Assembly: GCA_000238815.2 (NCBI GenBank)
Contig: AFXB01000006.1
Coordinates: 124,001-188,000, forward strand
Direction of reading: 5' to 3'
Origin: SAR116 cluster alpha proteobacterium HIMB100
GTDB lineage: Bacteria; Pseudomonadota; Alphaproteobacteria; Puniceispirillales; Puniceispirillaceae
Length of the DNA: 64,000 nucleotides
Shown piece after piece: positions 47,583 to 57,527 of the stretch. Position numbers and translations under genes: made by a program. The notes below the pieces were generated by a model that saw only the letters and a list, made by a program, of their open reading frames with translations, did no database searches and was not told the origin of the DNA. Positions within the stretch are counted from its first letter, which is position 1, and the number at the start of each line of letters is the position of its first letter.

Positions 47583-47717
47583 ATGAGCGATAAAGAGCCA
47601 AAAACCGGAGCAGAAATGAAGGCTATGCGCAAACGTCGGAACTTCTGGGTTCTGGGCCTGATTTTCGGCCTGGCGATATTGTTTTATTTCGTCACCATCT
47701 TTCGGATGGGGGTATAA
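47583..47717 (+). CDS. Small CoxF-like membrane protein of the cox operon
   Basis: A 44-residue protein. It has an N-terminal K/R-rich stretch, one hydrophobic helix (FWVLGLIFGLAILFYFV, about 21-37) and the ending TIFRMGV. This fits the short CoxF/CtaF-type protein commonly found between ctaB and ctaG in alphaproteobacterial oxidase operons. The gene fills the gap exactly: it starts two bases after the ctaB stop and ends five bases before ctaG. Its role is thought to be in oxidase assembly but is not well defined. Confidence 0.82.
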   Translation: MSDKEPKTGAEMKAMRKRRNFWVLGLIFGLAILFYFVTIFRMGV

Positions 47718-47722
47718 CGGCT

Positions 47723-48304
47723 ATGACGACCACAGCCTCCCAGCCGCATCTGTCTTCATCTGATCAGCAGAGGTCGAACAACCGCCTGTTGGTGATCGTT
47801 GCGCTTGTGGTAGCGTCAATGGTTGGTCTGGCTTATGCGTCAGTCCCGTTATACAAGCTGTTCTGTCAGGTAACCGGTTTTGGCGGGACGACACAGGTGG
47901 CAACAGAAGCTCCAAGTCAGCCATTAACATCTGCCGCGCCATTGAATGTGCGTCTTGATGCGAATGTAAACCCGCAGTTGAACTGGTCATTCGTGCCTGT
48001 TGAAACTGAGGTGGCTCTCAAGCCGGGTGAAGAAGTAACCGCCATGTACCGGGCCACAAATATTGGGACTGAACCATCTACGGGTACAGCGACATTTAAT
48101 GTCACCCCCCAAAAGGCAGGGCCGTATTTTATGAAAATCGAATGTTTCTGTTTTACCGAACAGACACTGCAGCCTGGCGAGTCAGTGGACATGCCGGTAC
48201 GTTTCTTTTTGGACAGTGAAATCGTATCTGATATCAATACAGCTGATATTGACGAAATTGTGCTGTCTTACACCTTTTTTAAAGCAATGGATAAAACAAG
48301 CTGA
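47723..48304 (+). CDS. ctaG: Cytochrome c oxidase assembly protein CtaG (Cox11)
   Basis: Copper-binding assembly factor that delivers CuB to subunit I. 193 residues: one N-terminal helix (LLVIVALVVASMVGLAYASVPLY), then a periplasmic Ig-like domain with the copper motif CFCF (KIECFCFTEQ). Position between ctaB/coxF-like and coxC is canonical. Confidence 0.96.
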   Translation: MTTTASQPHLSSSDQQRSNNRLLVIVALVVASMVGLAYASVPLYKLFCQVTGFGGTTQVATEAPSQPLTSAAPLNVRLDANVNPQLNWSFVPVETEVALKPGEEVTAMYRATNIGTEPSTGTATFNVTPQKAGPYFMKIECFCFTEQTLQPGESVDMPVRFFLDSEIVSDINTADIDEIVLSYTFFKAMDKTS

Positions 48305-48361
48305 ATTTAACCCATGATGGGGCCAGTCGGAGGGGACAGGCTATTTTTAAGGAGAACTGAC

Positions 48362-49147
48362 ATGAGTGGCGCACAACAACATCCATACCATCTTGTTGAA
48401 CCCAGTCCGTGGCCGGCCGTGGGCTCAGCAGCAGCCTTTGTTACCGCTATTGGCGGGGTGATGTTCATGCATGAACGCGCTTTTGGCCTGCATGTTCTGG
48501 GTCTGGGGCTTGGCCTTGTGATGCTGACCATGTTCATGTGGTGGCGCGATGTTATCCGCGAAGCTGAATATCAGGGCCATCATACACCGATTGTTCAGAT
48601 CGGTATGCGTTATGGCATGATGTTGTTCATCGCATCAGAAGTGATGTTCTTTGTGGCGTTTTTCTGGGCCTTCTTTGATCGGGCTTTTTATCCAGCAGGC
48701 GGGGTGTGGCCGCCTGAAGGGATTGAAACTTTTAACCCGTTTGATCTGCCTTTAATCAACACGCTGATTTTGCTGTTATCTGGGTGCACGGTTACCTGGG
48801 CTCACCATGCGCTGGTGCAGAATAACAGACGTGATTTCATCACAGGTCTTACCATTACCATTGTGCTTGGGGCGCTGTTCACCGGCCTTCAGGCGGTTGA
48901 ATATGACCACGCATCCTTTGCATTTACAGATGGTATTTATCCGTCTGTTTTCTACATGGCGACAGGATTCCACGGGTTCCATGTGATCATTGGAACTTTG
49001 TTTCTTCTGGTTTGTCTGTTGCGTGGTCTGAAAGGACATTTCACTGCTGAACAGCATTTTGGCTTTGAAGCCGCGGCCTGGTATTGGCATTTTGTTGACG
49101 TGGTCTGGCTGTTCTTGTTTGTGGCTGTATATTGGTGGGGAGCCTGA
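48362..49147 (+). CDS. coxC: Cytochrome c oxidase subunit III
   Basis: Seven-helix accessory subunit of aa3 oxidase. 261 residues from the ATG at 48362, preceded by AAGGAGA; an upstream start at 48314 is unlikely. Hallmarks are [26 protein letters not shown] and [11 protein letters not shown], ending [24 protein letters not shown] as in the family. A strong terminator follows. Confidence 0.97.
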   Translation: MSGAQQHPYHLVEPSPWPAVGSAAAFVTAIGGVMFMHERAFGLHVLGLGLGLVMLTMFMWWRDVIREAEYQGHHTPIVQIGMRYGMMLFIASEVMFFVAFFWAFFDRAFYPAGGVWPPEGIETFNPFDLPLINTLILLLSGCTVTWAHHALVQNNRRDFITGLTITIVLGALFTGLQAVEYDHASFAFTDGIYPSVFYMATGFHGFHVIIGTLFLLVCLLRGLKGHFTAEQHFGFEAAAWYWHFVDVVWLFLFVAVYWWGA

Positions 49148-49181
49148 TCCACTTTACTCAGCCTATGCTGACATGATAAAT

Positions 49182-49220
49182 ATCGGTCTGCGCCCTAGAT
49201 GGTGCAGGCCGATTTTTTTT
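49182..49220 (+). terminator. Rho-independent terminator after coxC
   Basis: ATCGGTCTGC (49182-49191) pairs with GCAGGCCGAT (49204-49213) with one G-U pair, and the stem can extend by three pairs inward. Eight T residues follow (49213-49220). This should end the main cox transcript, so surf1-thrC-M16 likely depend on read-through or their own promoter. Confidence 0.88.
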
Positions 49221-49244
49221 CACCCCTTCCTGTGAGAAGTAACT

Positions 49245-49973
49245 ATGTATTTTCGCCCGTTTTTCTGGCTGACCTTTTTTGCCCTCCCGTCATTAATTGT
49301 TTTGTTAATGCTCGGATTTTGGCAACTGGAAAGGTTAGCATGGAAAACAGCCCTGATCGAAAATTTTAACGCGCGAGCGAATGCAGCCGCAATGCTGCCC
49401 CCTGATCCTTCAGCTGACCTCAGCCAGTTTGAATTTCAGAATTTGGACCTGACTGGCCGCTTTCTGCATGATAAAGAGCTATATCTGACGGGGCGTACTT
49501 ATGAGGGCAATGCTGGCTTTCACGTTGTGACGCCTTTTCAGACAGTTGCCGGTCAGCTGTTGCTGGTGAACAGGGGCTGGGTGTCTGAAGCCTATCGGGA
49601 GCCGGAAACACGTTTATTTTCTGTAAAGGAAGAACAGATTAGCCTGCGTGCGGTGTTGCGTCTGCCTCAACAGAAAGGCTATTTCGTGCCTGAAAATGAT
49701 CCGGAAAACGGGTTTTGGTTCACATTAAAGCCTGAAGAAATGGCAGCATTTTTGGAACTGGATGAAGCAGTCAGAACATATTATGCCGATCAGGTGCGCA
49801 CCAGCGCGGTCCTGACCCTGCCGATTGCAGCTGAAACGCGCATTGAGGTGCGCAATACGCATCTCAATTATGCGCTGACCTGGTTTGGGGTTGCTTTGTC
49901 CTTAATCGGGGTATACATCGCTTACCATGTCAATGGAGGCAGGCTGGGGCTGAAGAAACGGTCATCGGATTGA
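49245..49973 (+). CDS. SURF1 family oxidase assembly protein
   Basis: Membrane protein aiding heme a insertion into subunit I. 242 residues with the typical N-terminal and C-terminal helices flanking a periplasmic domain. Motifs seen are GFWQLERLAWK, GRTYEGNAGFHVVTPF, LLVNRGWV, and NTHLNYALTWFGVALSLIGVY. It follows the coxC terminator and runs into thrC. Confidence 0.93.
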   Translation: MYFRPFFWLTFFALPSLIVLLMLGFWQLERLAWKTALIENFNARANAAAMLPPDPSADLSQFEFQNLDLTGRFLHDKELYLTGRTYEGNAGFHVVTPFQTVAGQLLLVNRGWVSEAYREPETRLFSVKEEQISLRAVLRLPQQKGYFVPENDPENGFWFTLKPEEMAAFLELDEAVRTYYADQVRTSAVLTLPIAAETRIEVRNTHLNYALTWFGVALSLIGVYIAYHVNGGRLGLKKRSSD

Positions 49974-50005
49974 TGTACAAGGCAGAGGTGAGAAGGGCAG
50001 ATATC

Positions 50006-51409
50006 ATGGAATTTATCAGCACCAGGGGTCAGGATGGCCCGGTCAGTTTTGAAACCGCTCTTTTGAACGGGCTGGCTCGTGATGGCGGCTTGTATCTTCC
50101 GGTATCCTGGCCACGCTTTAGCCAAGATGAAATTCGCGACATGCAGACCAAAAGCTATGCAGAGCTGGCTGGTCTGATTATGTCGCGGTTCACTGCAGGC
50201 GACATTGATCAAGGCGAAATGACCGAACTTGCCCGCCAAACCTATGCAGACTTCACCCATCCCGAGGTAGCCCCGTTAACGCCTGCCGGAGAGAATATCC
50301 ACGTCCTGGAACTGTTTTATGGACCGACCATTGCGTTTAAAGATTATGCGATGCAATTCCTGTCACGGGCCTTTGACCGTGCCTTAACCCGTCAGGACCG
50401 CACTGCGGTAATTTTAGGGGCAACCAGCGGTGATACGGGTTCAGCCGCGCTGGAAGCTTTTAAAGGGCGGGCATCTGTTGATGTGTTTATTCTGTTTCCT
50501 GATGGGCGCGTTTCTGCGGTACAACAAAAGCAAATGACCAGTATTGGGGCGGACGGGGCGCATGCTGTTGCTGTCGCCGGCGATTTTGATGATTGCCAGG
50601 ACATGGTCAAGGCGTGTTTTAACGATTCTGTATTTCGTGATGAGATGAATTTATCGGCTGTGAATTCCATTAACTGGGCTCGGCTGATGCCACAAATTGT
50701 CTATTATTTTTCATCAGCACTAAAGGTCGGGGCCCCTGATAAGAAAGTTGCCTTCAGCGTGCCGACAGGGAATTTTGGAAATGTGTTCGCGGGCTGGGTT
50801 GCCGCACAGATGGGGCTTCCTGTTGAACGGTTCATCGTGGCGTCTAACCGCAATGATATTTTAACACGGTTTTTTGCCACAGGCACAATGGAGCGGCAGT
50901 CTGTTGATCCCTCGCTCAGCCCGTCTATGGATATTCAGGTCTCGTCAAATTTTGAACGGCTGCTGTTTGAACTCCTGGACAGGGATGGGGCACGGGTGGC
51001 AGGTCTGATGCAGCAATTTGCACAGACAGGGAATTTTGCTGTTGCAGAAGATGTTTTACAGACTGCGCTGTCGACCTTTTCTGGATTTTGTCTTGATGAT
51101 GAAGGCACAAAGACAGAGATAAAAACCACTTACGAAGAAACAGGTATGATTGTTGACCCGCATAGTGCGGTTGGTCTGGCTGCTGCGCGTAATGCGCGCT
51201 CATCTGTTTTGGTCAGTGCTGATACGCCGATCATCTCTCTTGCTTGTGCACATCCGGCAAAGTTTCCTGATGCGGTCTATTCAGCATGTGGCGTCTATCC
51301 TGGCCTGCCGGGTCATTTGTCTGACCTGATGGAGCGTGAGGAAGTTATGCTGAAAGCAGATAATGATGTGGCTGCTGTTCAGGCTCTGCTCCGGACAGAA
51401 AGACGCTAA
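50006..51409 (+). CDS. thrC: Threonine synthase
   Basis: PLP enzyme converting O-phosphohomoserine to threonine. 467 residues from the ATG at 50006, with AAGGGC upstream; a start at 49970 would overlap surf1. The PLP lysine is K112 in GPTIAFKDYAMQF, and GATSGDTGSAALEAF binds phosphate. Homoserine kinase (thrB) lies about 7 kb away in this window. thrC next to surf1 and an M16 peptidase is a typical alphaproteobacterial arrangement. Confidence 0.96.
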   Translation: MEFISTRGQDGPVSFETALLNGLARDGGLYLPVSWPRFSQDEIRDMQTKSYAELAGLIMSRFTAGDIDQGEMTELARQTYADFTHPEVAPLTPAGENIHVLELFYGPTIAFKDYAMQFLSRAFDRALTRQDRTAVILGATSGDTGSAALEAFKGRASVDVFILFPDGRVSAVQQKQMTSIGADGAHAVAVAGDFDDCQDMVKACFNDSVFRDEMNLSAVNSINWARLMPQIVYYFSSALKVGAPDKKVAFSVPTGNFGNVFAGWVAAQMGLPVERFIVASNRNDILTRFFATGTMERQSVDPSLSPSMDIQVSSNFERLLFELLDRDGARVAGLMQQFAQTGNFAVAEDVLQTALSTFSGFCLDDEGTKTEIKTTYEETGMIVDPHSAVGLAAARNARSSVLVSADTPIISLACAHPAKFPDAVYSACGVYPGLPGHLSDLMEREEVMLKADNDVAAVQALLRTERR

Positions 51410-51412
51410 TTT

Positions 51413-52672
51413 ATGCGCACGACAGTTTCTCGGTTTGAAAATGGTTTGACGGTTGCCTCTGCCCATATGCCAGATGCACATTCAGTTGCAGTTGGCGTGT
51501 GGATTAAGGCTGGTTCACGTGATGAAACAGATGGGCTGACCGGCGTAGCTCACTTCCTTGAACATATGGCCTTCAAGGGGACCGCTAAGCGAGATGCTGC
51601 CCAGATTGCCCGTGAAGTTGAAGATGTGGGCGGTTTCATGAACGCCCATACAAGCCGCGAAGAAACAGCCTATTATATTAATCTCCTTCCAGAACATATG
51701 GAACTAGGGGTTGATATTCTCAGCGATATTCTGACTGCCTCTACATTGCCGTCACATGAAATTGAACGTGAACGCGGGGTGATCATTCAAGAAATTGGCC
51801 AGTCACTGGATACGCCTGATGATCTGGTCTTTGAGCTATTCAATAAAGCCTGCTTTGGTGAGCACACGCTTGGCCAGTCAATCTTAGGCTCGCAAGACAC
51901 TGTATCGTCTTTCCGGCAAGCTGATCTGGCAGGGTTCATGAACCGCTTTTACGGCAGTAACCAGATGATCGTTTGCGCAGCCGGCCAGCTGGAGCATGAC
52001 CGGTTTGCCGCCCTGGTTCGTGACCGTTTTTCGGGCGTTACCTCATCTGAAGAGCCGCAGCGGGATACCCCCATTTGGCAAGCAGACAACAAACGTGCCG
52101 ACAGAGACCTTGAGCAGACGCACACTGTGTTTGGTTTTTCTGCTCCGGGGATAGGGTCTGCACAACGGTTTGATATGATGGTGCTGGCTAATCTTTATGG
52201 TGGCGGCATGTCCTCACGCCTGTTTCAAAAGGTCAGAGAAGAGCGCGGTCTTTGTTACTCTATTTTTGCGTTTTCACAAATGTTGTCTGATGCAGGGGTG
52301 TTTGGCGTCTATGCCGGAACCTCACAAGCGCAGGCAAATGAAATGCTGGAGGTTTGTGCAGCAGAGCTTTCGGACTGTCTTTTAAACATCACCTCAGATG
52401 AATTATCCCGCTCAAAACAACAGCTGAAAGCTTCATTGCTGATGCGGCTGGATTCTGTATCAGCCAGTCTGGACAGTCTTGCCCGTCAGATTGCCTTATT
52501 TGGCGAGCCACGTGACAAGGATGAAATGATCCGCGAAATAGAGGCGGTGTCTCAGGATAGCCTGCATAAACTTGTAGCCCAGCTCACACAAGGGCGTCCG
52601 GCAATGGCAACAGTCGGACCAGTCAATGGGGTCATGGGAATAGACGCATTGGCCGATTTGTTTTCTGTCTGA
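51413..52672 (+). CDS. M16 family zinc peptidase (processing-peptidase-like)
   Basis: 419-residue pitrilysin-family protease, similar in length to the mitochondrial processing peptidase beta subunit. The inverted zinc motif HxxEH is H47-F-L-E50-H51, with the distal ligand E127. It starts two bases after the thrC stop. Natural substrates in bacteria are mostly unknown. No signal peptide is seen, so it is probably cytoplasmic. Confidence 0.93.
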   Translation: MRTTVSRFENGLTVASAHMPDAHSVAVGVWIKAGSRDETDGLTGVAHFLEHMAFKGTAKRDAAQIAREVEDVGGFMNAHTSREETAYYINLLPEHMELGVDILSDILTASTLPSHEIERERGVIIQEIGQSLDTPDDLVFELFNKACFGEHTLGQSILGSQDTVSSFRQADLAGFMNRFYGSNQMIVCAAGQLEHDRFAALVRDRFSGVTSSEEPQRDTPIWQADNKRADRDLEQTHTVFGFSAPGIGSAQRFDMMVLANLYGGGMSSRLFQKVREERGLCYSIFAFSQMLSDAGVFGVYAGTSQAQANEMLEVCAAELSDCLLNITSDELSRSKQQLKASLLMRLDSVSASLDSLARQIALFGEPRDKDEMIREIEAVSQDSLHKLVAQLTQGRPAMATVGPVNGVMGIDALADLFSV

Positions 52673-52677
52673 ACGGC

Positions 52678-53268
52678 TTATGCTGTTCCGCTGGTTGAAG
52701 ACAGGGTCGCCGCGTTCAGCCCGATACGCGCAAAGCTCTTATCCCACAACGCCTCTGTATCAGTCCTGAACAGGATATCTGTGGTCGCCGGCAGATGTAC
52801 CCACATATTCTCACGCATTTCATCTTCCAGCTGGCCAGCGGACCAGCCCGCATAGCCCAGCATCACCTTTGCAAAAGAGGGACCAAGACCACGTGTAATC
52901 TCTGTGATCATATCGACATGCAATGATAGACAGATACCATTTGCAATCGGTATTGTTTCCGGCAGCATCTGATCATCGGTATGTAAGATATAGCCTCTTT
53001 GTGGTTCGACCGGCCCGCCTTTATAAACAGGCTCATCAGTATCCAGGCTTGGCTGCTCCAGATTCAGATGTTCGGCAAGCTTCTGAAAAGATAGATCTGT
53101 ATTTGGCTGATTTATAATAAGGCCCATGGCAGCTTCTTTATCATGCTGGCAAATGAAGATTACAGCCCGCCTGAACCGCGGATCAGTCATTTGCGGTGTG
53201 GCGACCAGCAAGTGGCCAGCAAGGCTCTCAGACAGCATATTATGGTCAGATGATTTATTTTGTTTCAT
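52678..53268 (-). CDS. YqgE/AlgH family protein (DUF179)
   Basis: 196-residue member of the YqgE/AlgH family, with LAGHLLVATPQMTDPRFRRAVIFICQHD, GLIINQP, YKGGPVEPQRGYILH and GYAGWSAGQLEDEMRENMW motifs. AlgH was named from an effect on alginate genes in Pseudomonas; its molecular function is not established. Convergent with the M16 gene, divergent from the DsbD-like gene. Confidence 0.92.
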   Translation of the reverse strand: MKQNKSSDHNMLSESLAGHLLVATPQMTDPRFRRAVIFICQHDKEAAMGLIINQPNTDLSFQKLAEHLNLEQPSLDTDEPVYKGGPVEPQRGYILHTDDQMLPETIPIANGICLSLHVDMITEITRGLGPSFAKVMLGYAGWSAGQLEDEMRENMWVHLPATTDILFRTDTEALWDKSFARIGLNAATLSSTSGTA

Positions 53269-53421
53269 GGCATTATTTGTGTTTTCTCAGAACTTCATAG
53301 TAGCTGTGTTTACCGTGGTTGCCAAATAGTGCCGTCATTTCGCCGCTTTTTCCGGGAAACATAAAAACCAGCTCAACAGCTATAGGTCTGGCGGGGGAAA
53401 CCCTGTATATACGAAAGCATC

Positions 53422-55509
53422 ATGACAGCATTGTTCATTTCTTTTTCACTGACCTTTGCGCGGCTCTTCAACAAACAGCTGCACAGGCTTTCTTATGGTT
53501 TGTTTGTTCTGTTGGCGATGGCGGGCATTCCTGCGGCTGCTGTTCAGGCAAGTGACAGCTTGATTGCAGATTTTGCGCGGGCAGAGCTGTTGTCTTCGGT
53601 AGAGGCGACAGGAGATGTGGATGTGATTCAGCTGGGGCTGCAGGTTTCCTTGCAGCCAGGCTGGAAAATCTATTGGCGCAGTCCCGGGGACGCGGGTTTG
53701 CCCACGCGTCTTTTATTGTCTGAGGACAGCCCATCTGAGCAGATACTGACAATGGATTATCCGATTCCTGAACGGTTTTCTCTGTTTGGGCTGGACACCT
53801 ATGGGTATGGTGATCAGGTGGTGTTTCCCGTACTGCTGCGTGGACACCAGCCTGGCCAGCCTCTGTATCTTGACACCCGTATTGATGCATTGGTCTGTTC
53901 TGATATTTGTGTGCCCTTTGCCGGGCCGCTCTCTTTAACTGTTCCCGCAGGTGCCATCAGCCCGTCTGTTGAAGCGCAGACCATTGCACGGGCCTCATCG
54001 CTGGTTCCGCGGATAGGAAGCGGGCGTGATCTTATAGTCAGGTCAGCCTGGTTTGATGCGGCATCTACCAGCCTGATGATACAGCTGGAAGGGCTGGGTG
54101 AGGGCATTGATGATATTTTTGTTGAAACAAACCTTAATGGGCTGAGCTTTGCGCGCCCTGCCGCATTGGGTGAGGGCATCTATCAAATCAGCCCGTCAGG
54201 CGCTGTCGATAACCTTGATCTTGCTGGCCAGATTATCCGCCTGACTTTGCGCAAAGACAGCCAATTTTCTGAACAAGAGATCACGGTGTCATCTGCATCT
54301 GTATCTGCGCAAGCTTCTGACCGGCCAGAGCTGGTGATGATGATCTTGTTTGCCATATTGGGCGGACTGATTTTAAACATTATGCCATGTGTGCTGCCTG
54401 TATTGTCTTTGAAGCTGACGTCAATTCTGTCGATGGCGGCCAGCCAGCCACATGTCATCAGGCTGAGGTTGATGACAGGCGCGGCGGGCATTCTGTCCAG
54501 CTTCCTTGTGCTGACCGCTGGCCTTGTGTTGCTCAAGCTTGCTGGTGCGCGCCTGGGGTGGGGGATACAGTTCCAGAATTTATATTTTCTTACCGCGATG
54601 GTCCTGCTTATGGGGCTGTTTACGCTTGTTCTGTTGGAACAGCTGACACTCCCCACGCCTCAGATCGCTGCCGGGCGGTCTGACTCTCATCTGACTTCTG
54701 ATTTTATGTCTGGGTTTCTGGCTACGTTACTGGCGACACCCTGTTCGGCGCCCTTGGTGGGTACAGTAGTCAGCTTTGCTTTATCAGGAACAGTGGTTGA
54801 ACTTAGCCTGATTGTCATGATGATGGGGGTCGGGCTTGCTGTGCCTTGGTTCGTGCTGGCGTTGTTCCCCCGCTTGGTGTTGCTGATGCCGAAACCTGGC
54901 CCCTGGTTATCCTATGTTCGGCCTGTTTTGGCAGCAGGATTGGTGCTGACCATGGTCTGGTTGTTATGGTTGATTTCACTCATCAGCTCGGTGCTTTTGG
55001 CCGCTGTGTTATGTGCGGGATTGATGCTGATTTGGGCGGCTGTCTTCTTTGCTCCGCGGCGGTTTGTCTGGCCATCTCTGGCCGGAATTATATTTCTTGC
55101 ATTGGTGTCATCAGCCTGGCTGAACACTCCAGACTTGCATAGTGAACAGGCGCAAACCACAGAGTTATGGCAACCGTGGTCAGCACCAAAATTGGCCGAA
55201 TTGCGGCGCCAGCAGCAACCTGTATTTGTGGATGTGACCGCAGATTGGTGTGTGACCTGTAAAGTGAATAAACAGCTCGTCCTGGACGAAGTGGCTGTGC
55301 AGAAGGCATTCCAGGCAGCCAATGTGGTTCTGCTGCAGGCTGACTGGACCAGGCCAGATGATGCGATTGCTGATTATTTGCTGAAGCATGGCCGGTTTGG
55401 CATCCCCTTTAATATTCTTTATCTGCCTGGCCAGGCTGAGCCTGTTATTTTCTCTGAGCTGTTATCAGCAGAAAAAATCATCAGTGCACTGGAAAATCGC
55501 GGCAGCTGA
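53422..55509 (+). CDS. DsbD/ScsB-like thiol:disulfide reductase
   Basis: 695-residue inner-membrane electron conduit. An N-terminal signal/anchor is followed by a periplasmic domain with a CSDIC pair (LVCSDICVPFAGPL). A central eight-helix domain has cysteines in IMPCVLPVLSLK and TPCSAPLVG. The C-terminal thioredoxin domain has C610-VT-C613 (DWCVTCKVN). It carries reducing power to periplasmic proteins. The long alpha domain and CSDxC pair favour the ScsB-like branch over classic DsbD. A peroxiredoxin gene follows. Confidence 0.9.
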   Translation: MTALFISFSLTFARLFNKQLHRLSYGLFVLLAMAGIPAAAVQASDSLIADFARAELLSSVEATGDVDVIQLGLQVSLQPGWKIYWRSPGDAGLPTRLLLSEDSPSEQILTMDYPIPERFSLFGLDTYGYGDQVVFPVLLRGHQPGQPLYLDTRIDALVCSDICVPFAGPLSLTVPAGAISPSVEAQTIARASSLVPRIGSGRDLIVRSAWFDAASTSLMIQLEGLGEGIDDIFVETNLNGLSFARPAALGEGIYQISPSGAVDNLDLAGQIIRLTLRKDSQFSEQEITVSSASVSAQASDRPELVMMILFAILGGLILNIMPCVLPVLSLKLTSILSMAASQPHVIRLRLMTGAAGILSSFLVLTAGLVLLKLAGARLGWGIQFQNLYFLTAMVLLMGLFTLVLLEQLTLPTPQIAAGRSDSHLTSDFMSGFLATLLATPCSAPLVGTVVSFALSGTVVELSLIVMMMGVGLAVPWFVLALFPRLVLLMPKPGPWLSYVRPVLAAGLVLTMVWLLWLISLISSVLLAAVLCAGLMLIWAAVFFAPRRFVWPSLAGIIFLALVSSAWLNTPDLHSEQAQTTELWQPWSAPKLAELRRQQQPVFVDVTADWCVTCKVNKQLVLDEVAVQKAFQAANVVLLQADWTRPDDAIADYLLKHGRFGIPFNILYLPGQAEPVIFSELLSAEKIISALENRGS

Positions 55510-55579
55510 GCCTAAGTTGTGTGCGATAGAAAAGACCATAATGCGCAGCGCTGAGCCCTGCTTATCAAAAGGATAAAGA

Positions 55580-56059
55580 ATGACAATCAATGTTGGTGAA
55601 GCTTTCCCGTCTTTAGATATTCATACCAAGACTGAGGCAGGGGTTGATACAATAAACACGGCTGAATATTGCGCTGGCCGTAAAGTGGTTTTGTTTGCTG
55701 TGCCCGGGGCCTTCACGCCAACCTGTTCTGCCAAACATATGCCAGGATTTGTCGAACAGTTCGACCAGCTGAAGGCAGCGGGTGTTGATGCGATTGCCTG
55801 TCTGGCGGTCAATGATGCGCACGCGATGCATGCCTGGGCTGTTGACCAGGGGGCAGAAGGCAAGATTGATATGTTTGGTGATGCGACCTGTGCTTTGTCC
55901 AAAGCATTGGGTATTGAAAGGGATATGGGCTCTGTGATGGGTGTGCGTGCAGCCAGATGTGCGTTTATCGTTGATGATGGGATCATCACCCATGTCTTTA
56001 TGGAAGAGGTTGGCGTATTTGAGGTGTCCAGCGCGGCACATATTCTCAGCCACCTGTAA
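55580..56059 (+). CDS. Peroxiredoxin (Prx5/hybrid-Prx5 type)
   Basis: 159-residue redoxin domain. The peroxidatic cysteine is C49 in PGAFTPTCSAKHMPGF, the Prx5-type signature. It reduces peroxides, probably with glutathione or glutaredoxin. Well-placed AAAGGA binding site. No fused glutaredoxin domain is present. Confidence 0.94.
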   Translation: MTINVGEAFPSLDIHTKTEAGVDTINTAEYCAGRKVVLFAVPGAFTPTCSAKHMPGFVEQFDQLKAAGVDAIACLAVNDAHAMHAWAVDQGAEGKIDMFGDATCALSKALGIERDMGSVMGVRAARCAFIVDDGIITHVFMEEVGVFEVSSAAHILSHL

Positions 56060-56091
56060 AACGGTCATCCTTTGCTGTTCATCAGACAGCT

Positions 56092-56559
56092 TTACGCATC
56101 TGATTTAAATGATGCAGCCTGTGCGCTGGCCAGCTGGTCGCAACGTTCATTCTGCGGGTGGCCGGAATGGCCTTTGACCCATTCCCAGCTGACCTGATGC
56201 TGTGCCAGCAGGCAATCTAGCTGCTCCCATAATGGACGGTTGGCGACCGGCTTTTTGTTGGCGGTGCGCCAGCCATTGCGTTTCCAGCCTTTCATCCATT
56301 GGGTAACGCCTTGCATCACATATTTGCTGTCTGTAACGATATGTAGAGGCACAGGCCGCTTCAAGGCTTCCAATCCCTTGATCACCGCAGTTAACTCCAT
56401 TTGATTGTTGGTGGTCTCTGGAAGGCCACCTGACAATTCGCGCACTTGCCCGTCCCAGCTTAGCACAACGCCCCAGCCACCCGGCCCGGGATTGCCCAGA
56501 CAGGCTCCATCTGTGTACAGGTACACTGTTTTCGGATCTTGCGTGTTGGTCACGACCAC
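56092..56559 (-). CDS. rnhA: Ribonuclease HI
   Basis: Cleaves RNA in RNA-DNA hybrids. 155 residues. Catalytic residues in the DEDD arrangement: D17 (YTDGAC), E55 (QMEL), D77 (TDSKYV) and D141 (NERCDQLA), with the flexible-loop H131 (GHSGH). It overlaps thrB by ten bases and ends the ispH-thrB-rnhA operon. Confidence 0.97.
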   Translation of the reverse strand: MVVTNTQDPKTVYLYTDGACLGNPGPGGWGVVLSWDGQVRELSGGLPETTNNQMELTAVIKGLEALKRPVPLHIVTDSKYVMQGVTQWMKGWKRNGWRTANKKPVANRPLWEQLDCLLAQHQVSWEWVKGHSGHPQNERCDQLASAQAASFKSDA

Positions 56560-57515
56560 AATCCGTAATCTGCCGGACCGGCAACTTTCTGATGAAACCG
56601 CAGCCTGGCCCAGAACTCAAGCGGGTCCAGCGGCTTGACCAGTGCGTCAGCAGGCGTGTTAATCCAGTCATACAGACGGGTTAAAAAGAACCGCATCGCC
56701 GCGCCCGCACATAAGGTGGGCAAAGCGTGTTTTTCGGCCTCTTGTAAAGGTCTGACAGTCTGATAAGCGTTTAACAGGCGGGCTGATTTAGTGACATTAA
56801 AGCTGCCATCTTTATCAAAACACCAGCTGTTCAGGCAAACGGCTAAATCATAGCTATACAGGTCATGACAGGCGAAATAAAAATCAATTATACCGGTCAG
56901 CTTGTCCCCAACAAACAAGGCATTATTTGGGAACAAGTCAGCATGGATATGACCAGCGGGCAGGTCTGTTGGCCAGGCCTTCAGCAGATCGTGAATACAG
57001 CTTTCTGCTTTTTGTTTCAAACCAGCGGGCATGTCAGACAATTCGCCATTCACAGATTTTAATAAAGGCAGCCAGCTATCTGGCCCAAGGCTGTTTGTTC
57101 GTTTCAGGCTGAAGTCAGCGGAATCCATGTGAAAATGTGCCAGTGCACGACCCAGCTCAGCACATTTTTCTGCAGTTGGAAATTTTTGGGATGTCCCGTC
57201 AAGAAAGCTCACAATGGCTGCTGTCCGCCCTGCACAACGCTGTAATACGGTTCCGGCTTTGTCTTTTATGGGCACAGGGCATTGCAGACCAGCGTCGGCC
57301 AAATGATCCATCAGCCCAATGAAAAACGGCAAATCAGCTTCATTTACGCGCTTTTCATATAGGGTAAGGATAAAATTTGCCTTTTCTGTGCGCAGAAGAT
57401 AATTCGAATTTTCAACGCCCTCTGCAATCCCGGCCATGCTGAGCAGCTGGCCAAAATCATAGCCGCTCAGCAGCGCATCAAGCTCTGCATCATCAATATG
57501 TGTATAGACTGCTAT
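56550..57515 (-). CDS. thrB: Homoserine kinase, type II (APH-like fold), with apparent AUA start
   Basis: Phosphorylates homoserine. The first ATG (57437) gives 295 residues and begins inside the family at [15 protein letters not shown]. The frame upstream, back to the ispH stop, encodes [25 protein letters not shown], which matches the normal N-terminus of alphaproteobacterial ThrB (MAVYT...). No ATG, GTG or TTG exists there; the codon where the Met should be is ATA (57515-57513), preceded by AGGGGG eight bases upstream. From it the protein has 321 residues, normal for the family. HADLFPNN and DFYFACHD are catalytic-loop motifs. Same frame as ispH, separated only by TAG. Confidence 0.87.
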   Translation of the reverse strand: MAVYTHIDDAELDALLSGYDFGQLLSMAGIAEGVENSNYLLRTEKANFILTLYEKRVNEADLPFFIGLMDHLADAGLQCPVPIKDKAGTVLQRCAGRTAAIVSFLDGTSQKFPTAEKCAELGRALAHFHMDSADFSLKRTNSLGPDSWLPLLKSVNGELSDMPAGLKQKAESCIHDLLKAWPTDLPAGHIHADLFPNNALFVGDKLTGIIDFYFACHDLYSYDLAVCLNSWCFDKDGSFNVTKSARLLNAYQTVRPLQEAEKHALPTLCAGAAMRFFLTRLYDWINTPADALVKPLDPLEFWARLRFHQKVAGPADYGLWS

Positions 57516-57527
57516 CGGTCTGTCCCC

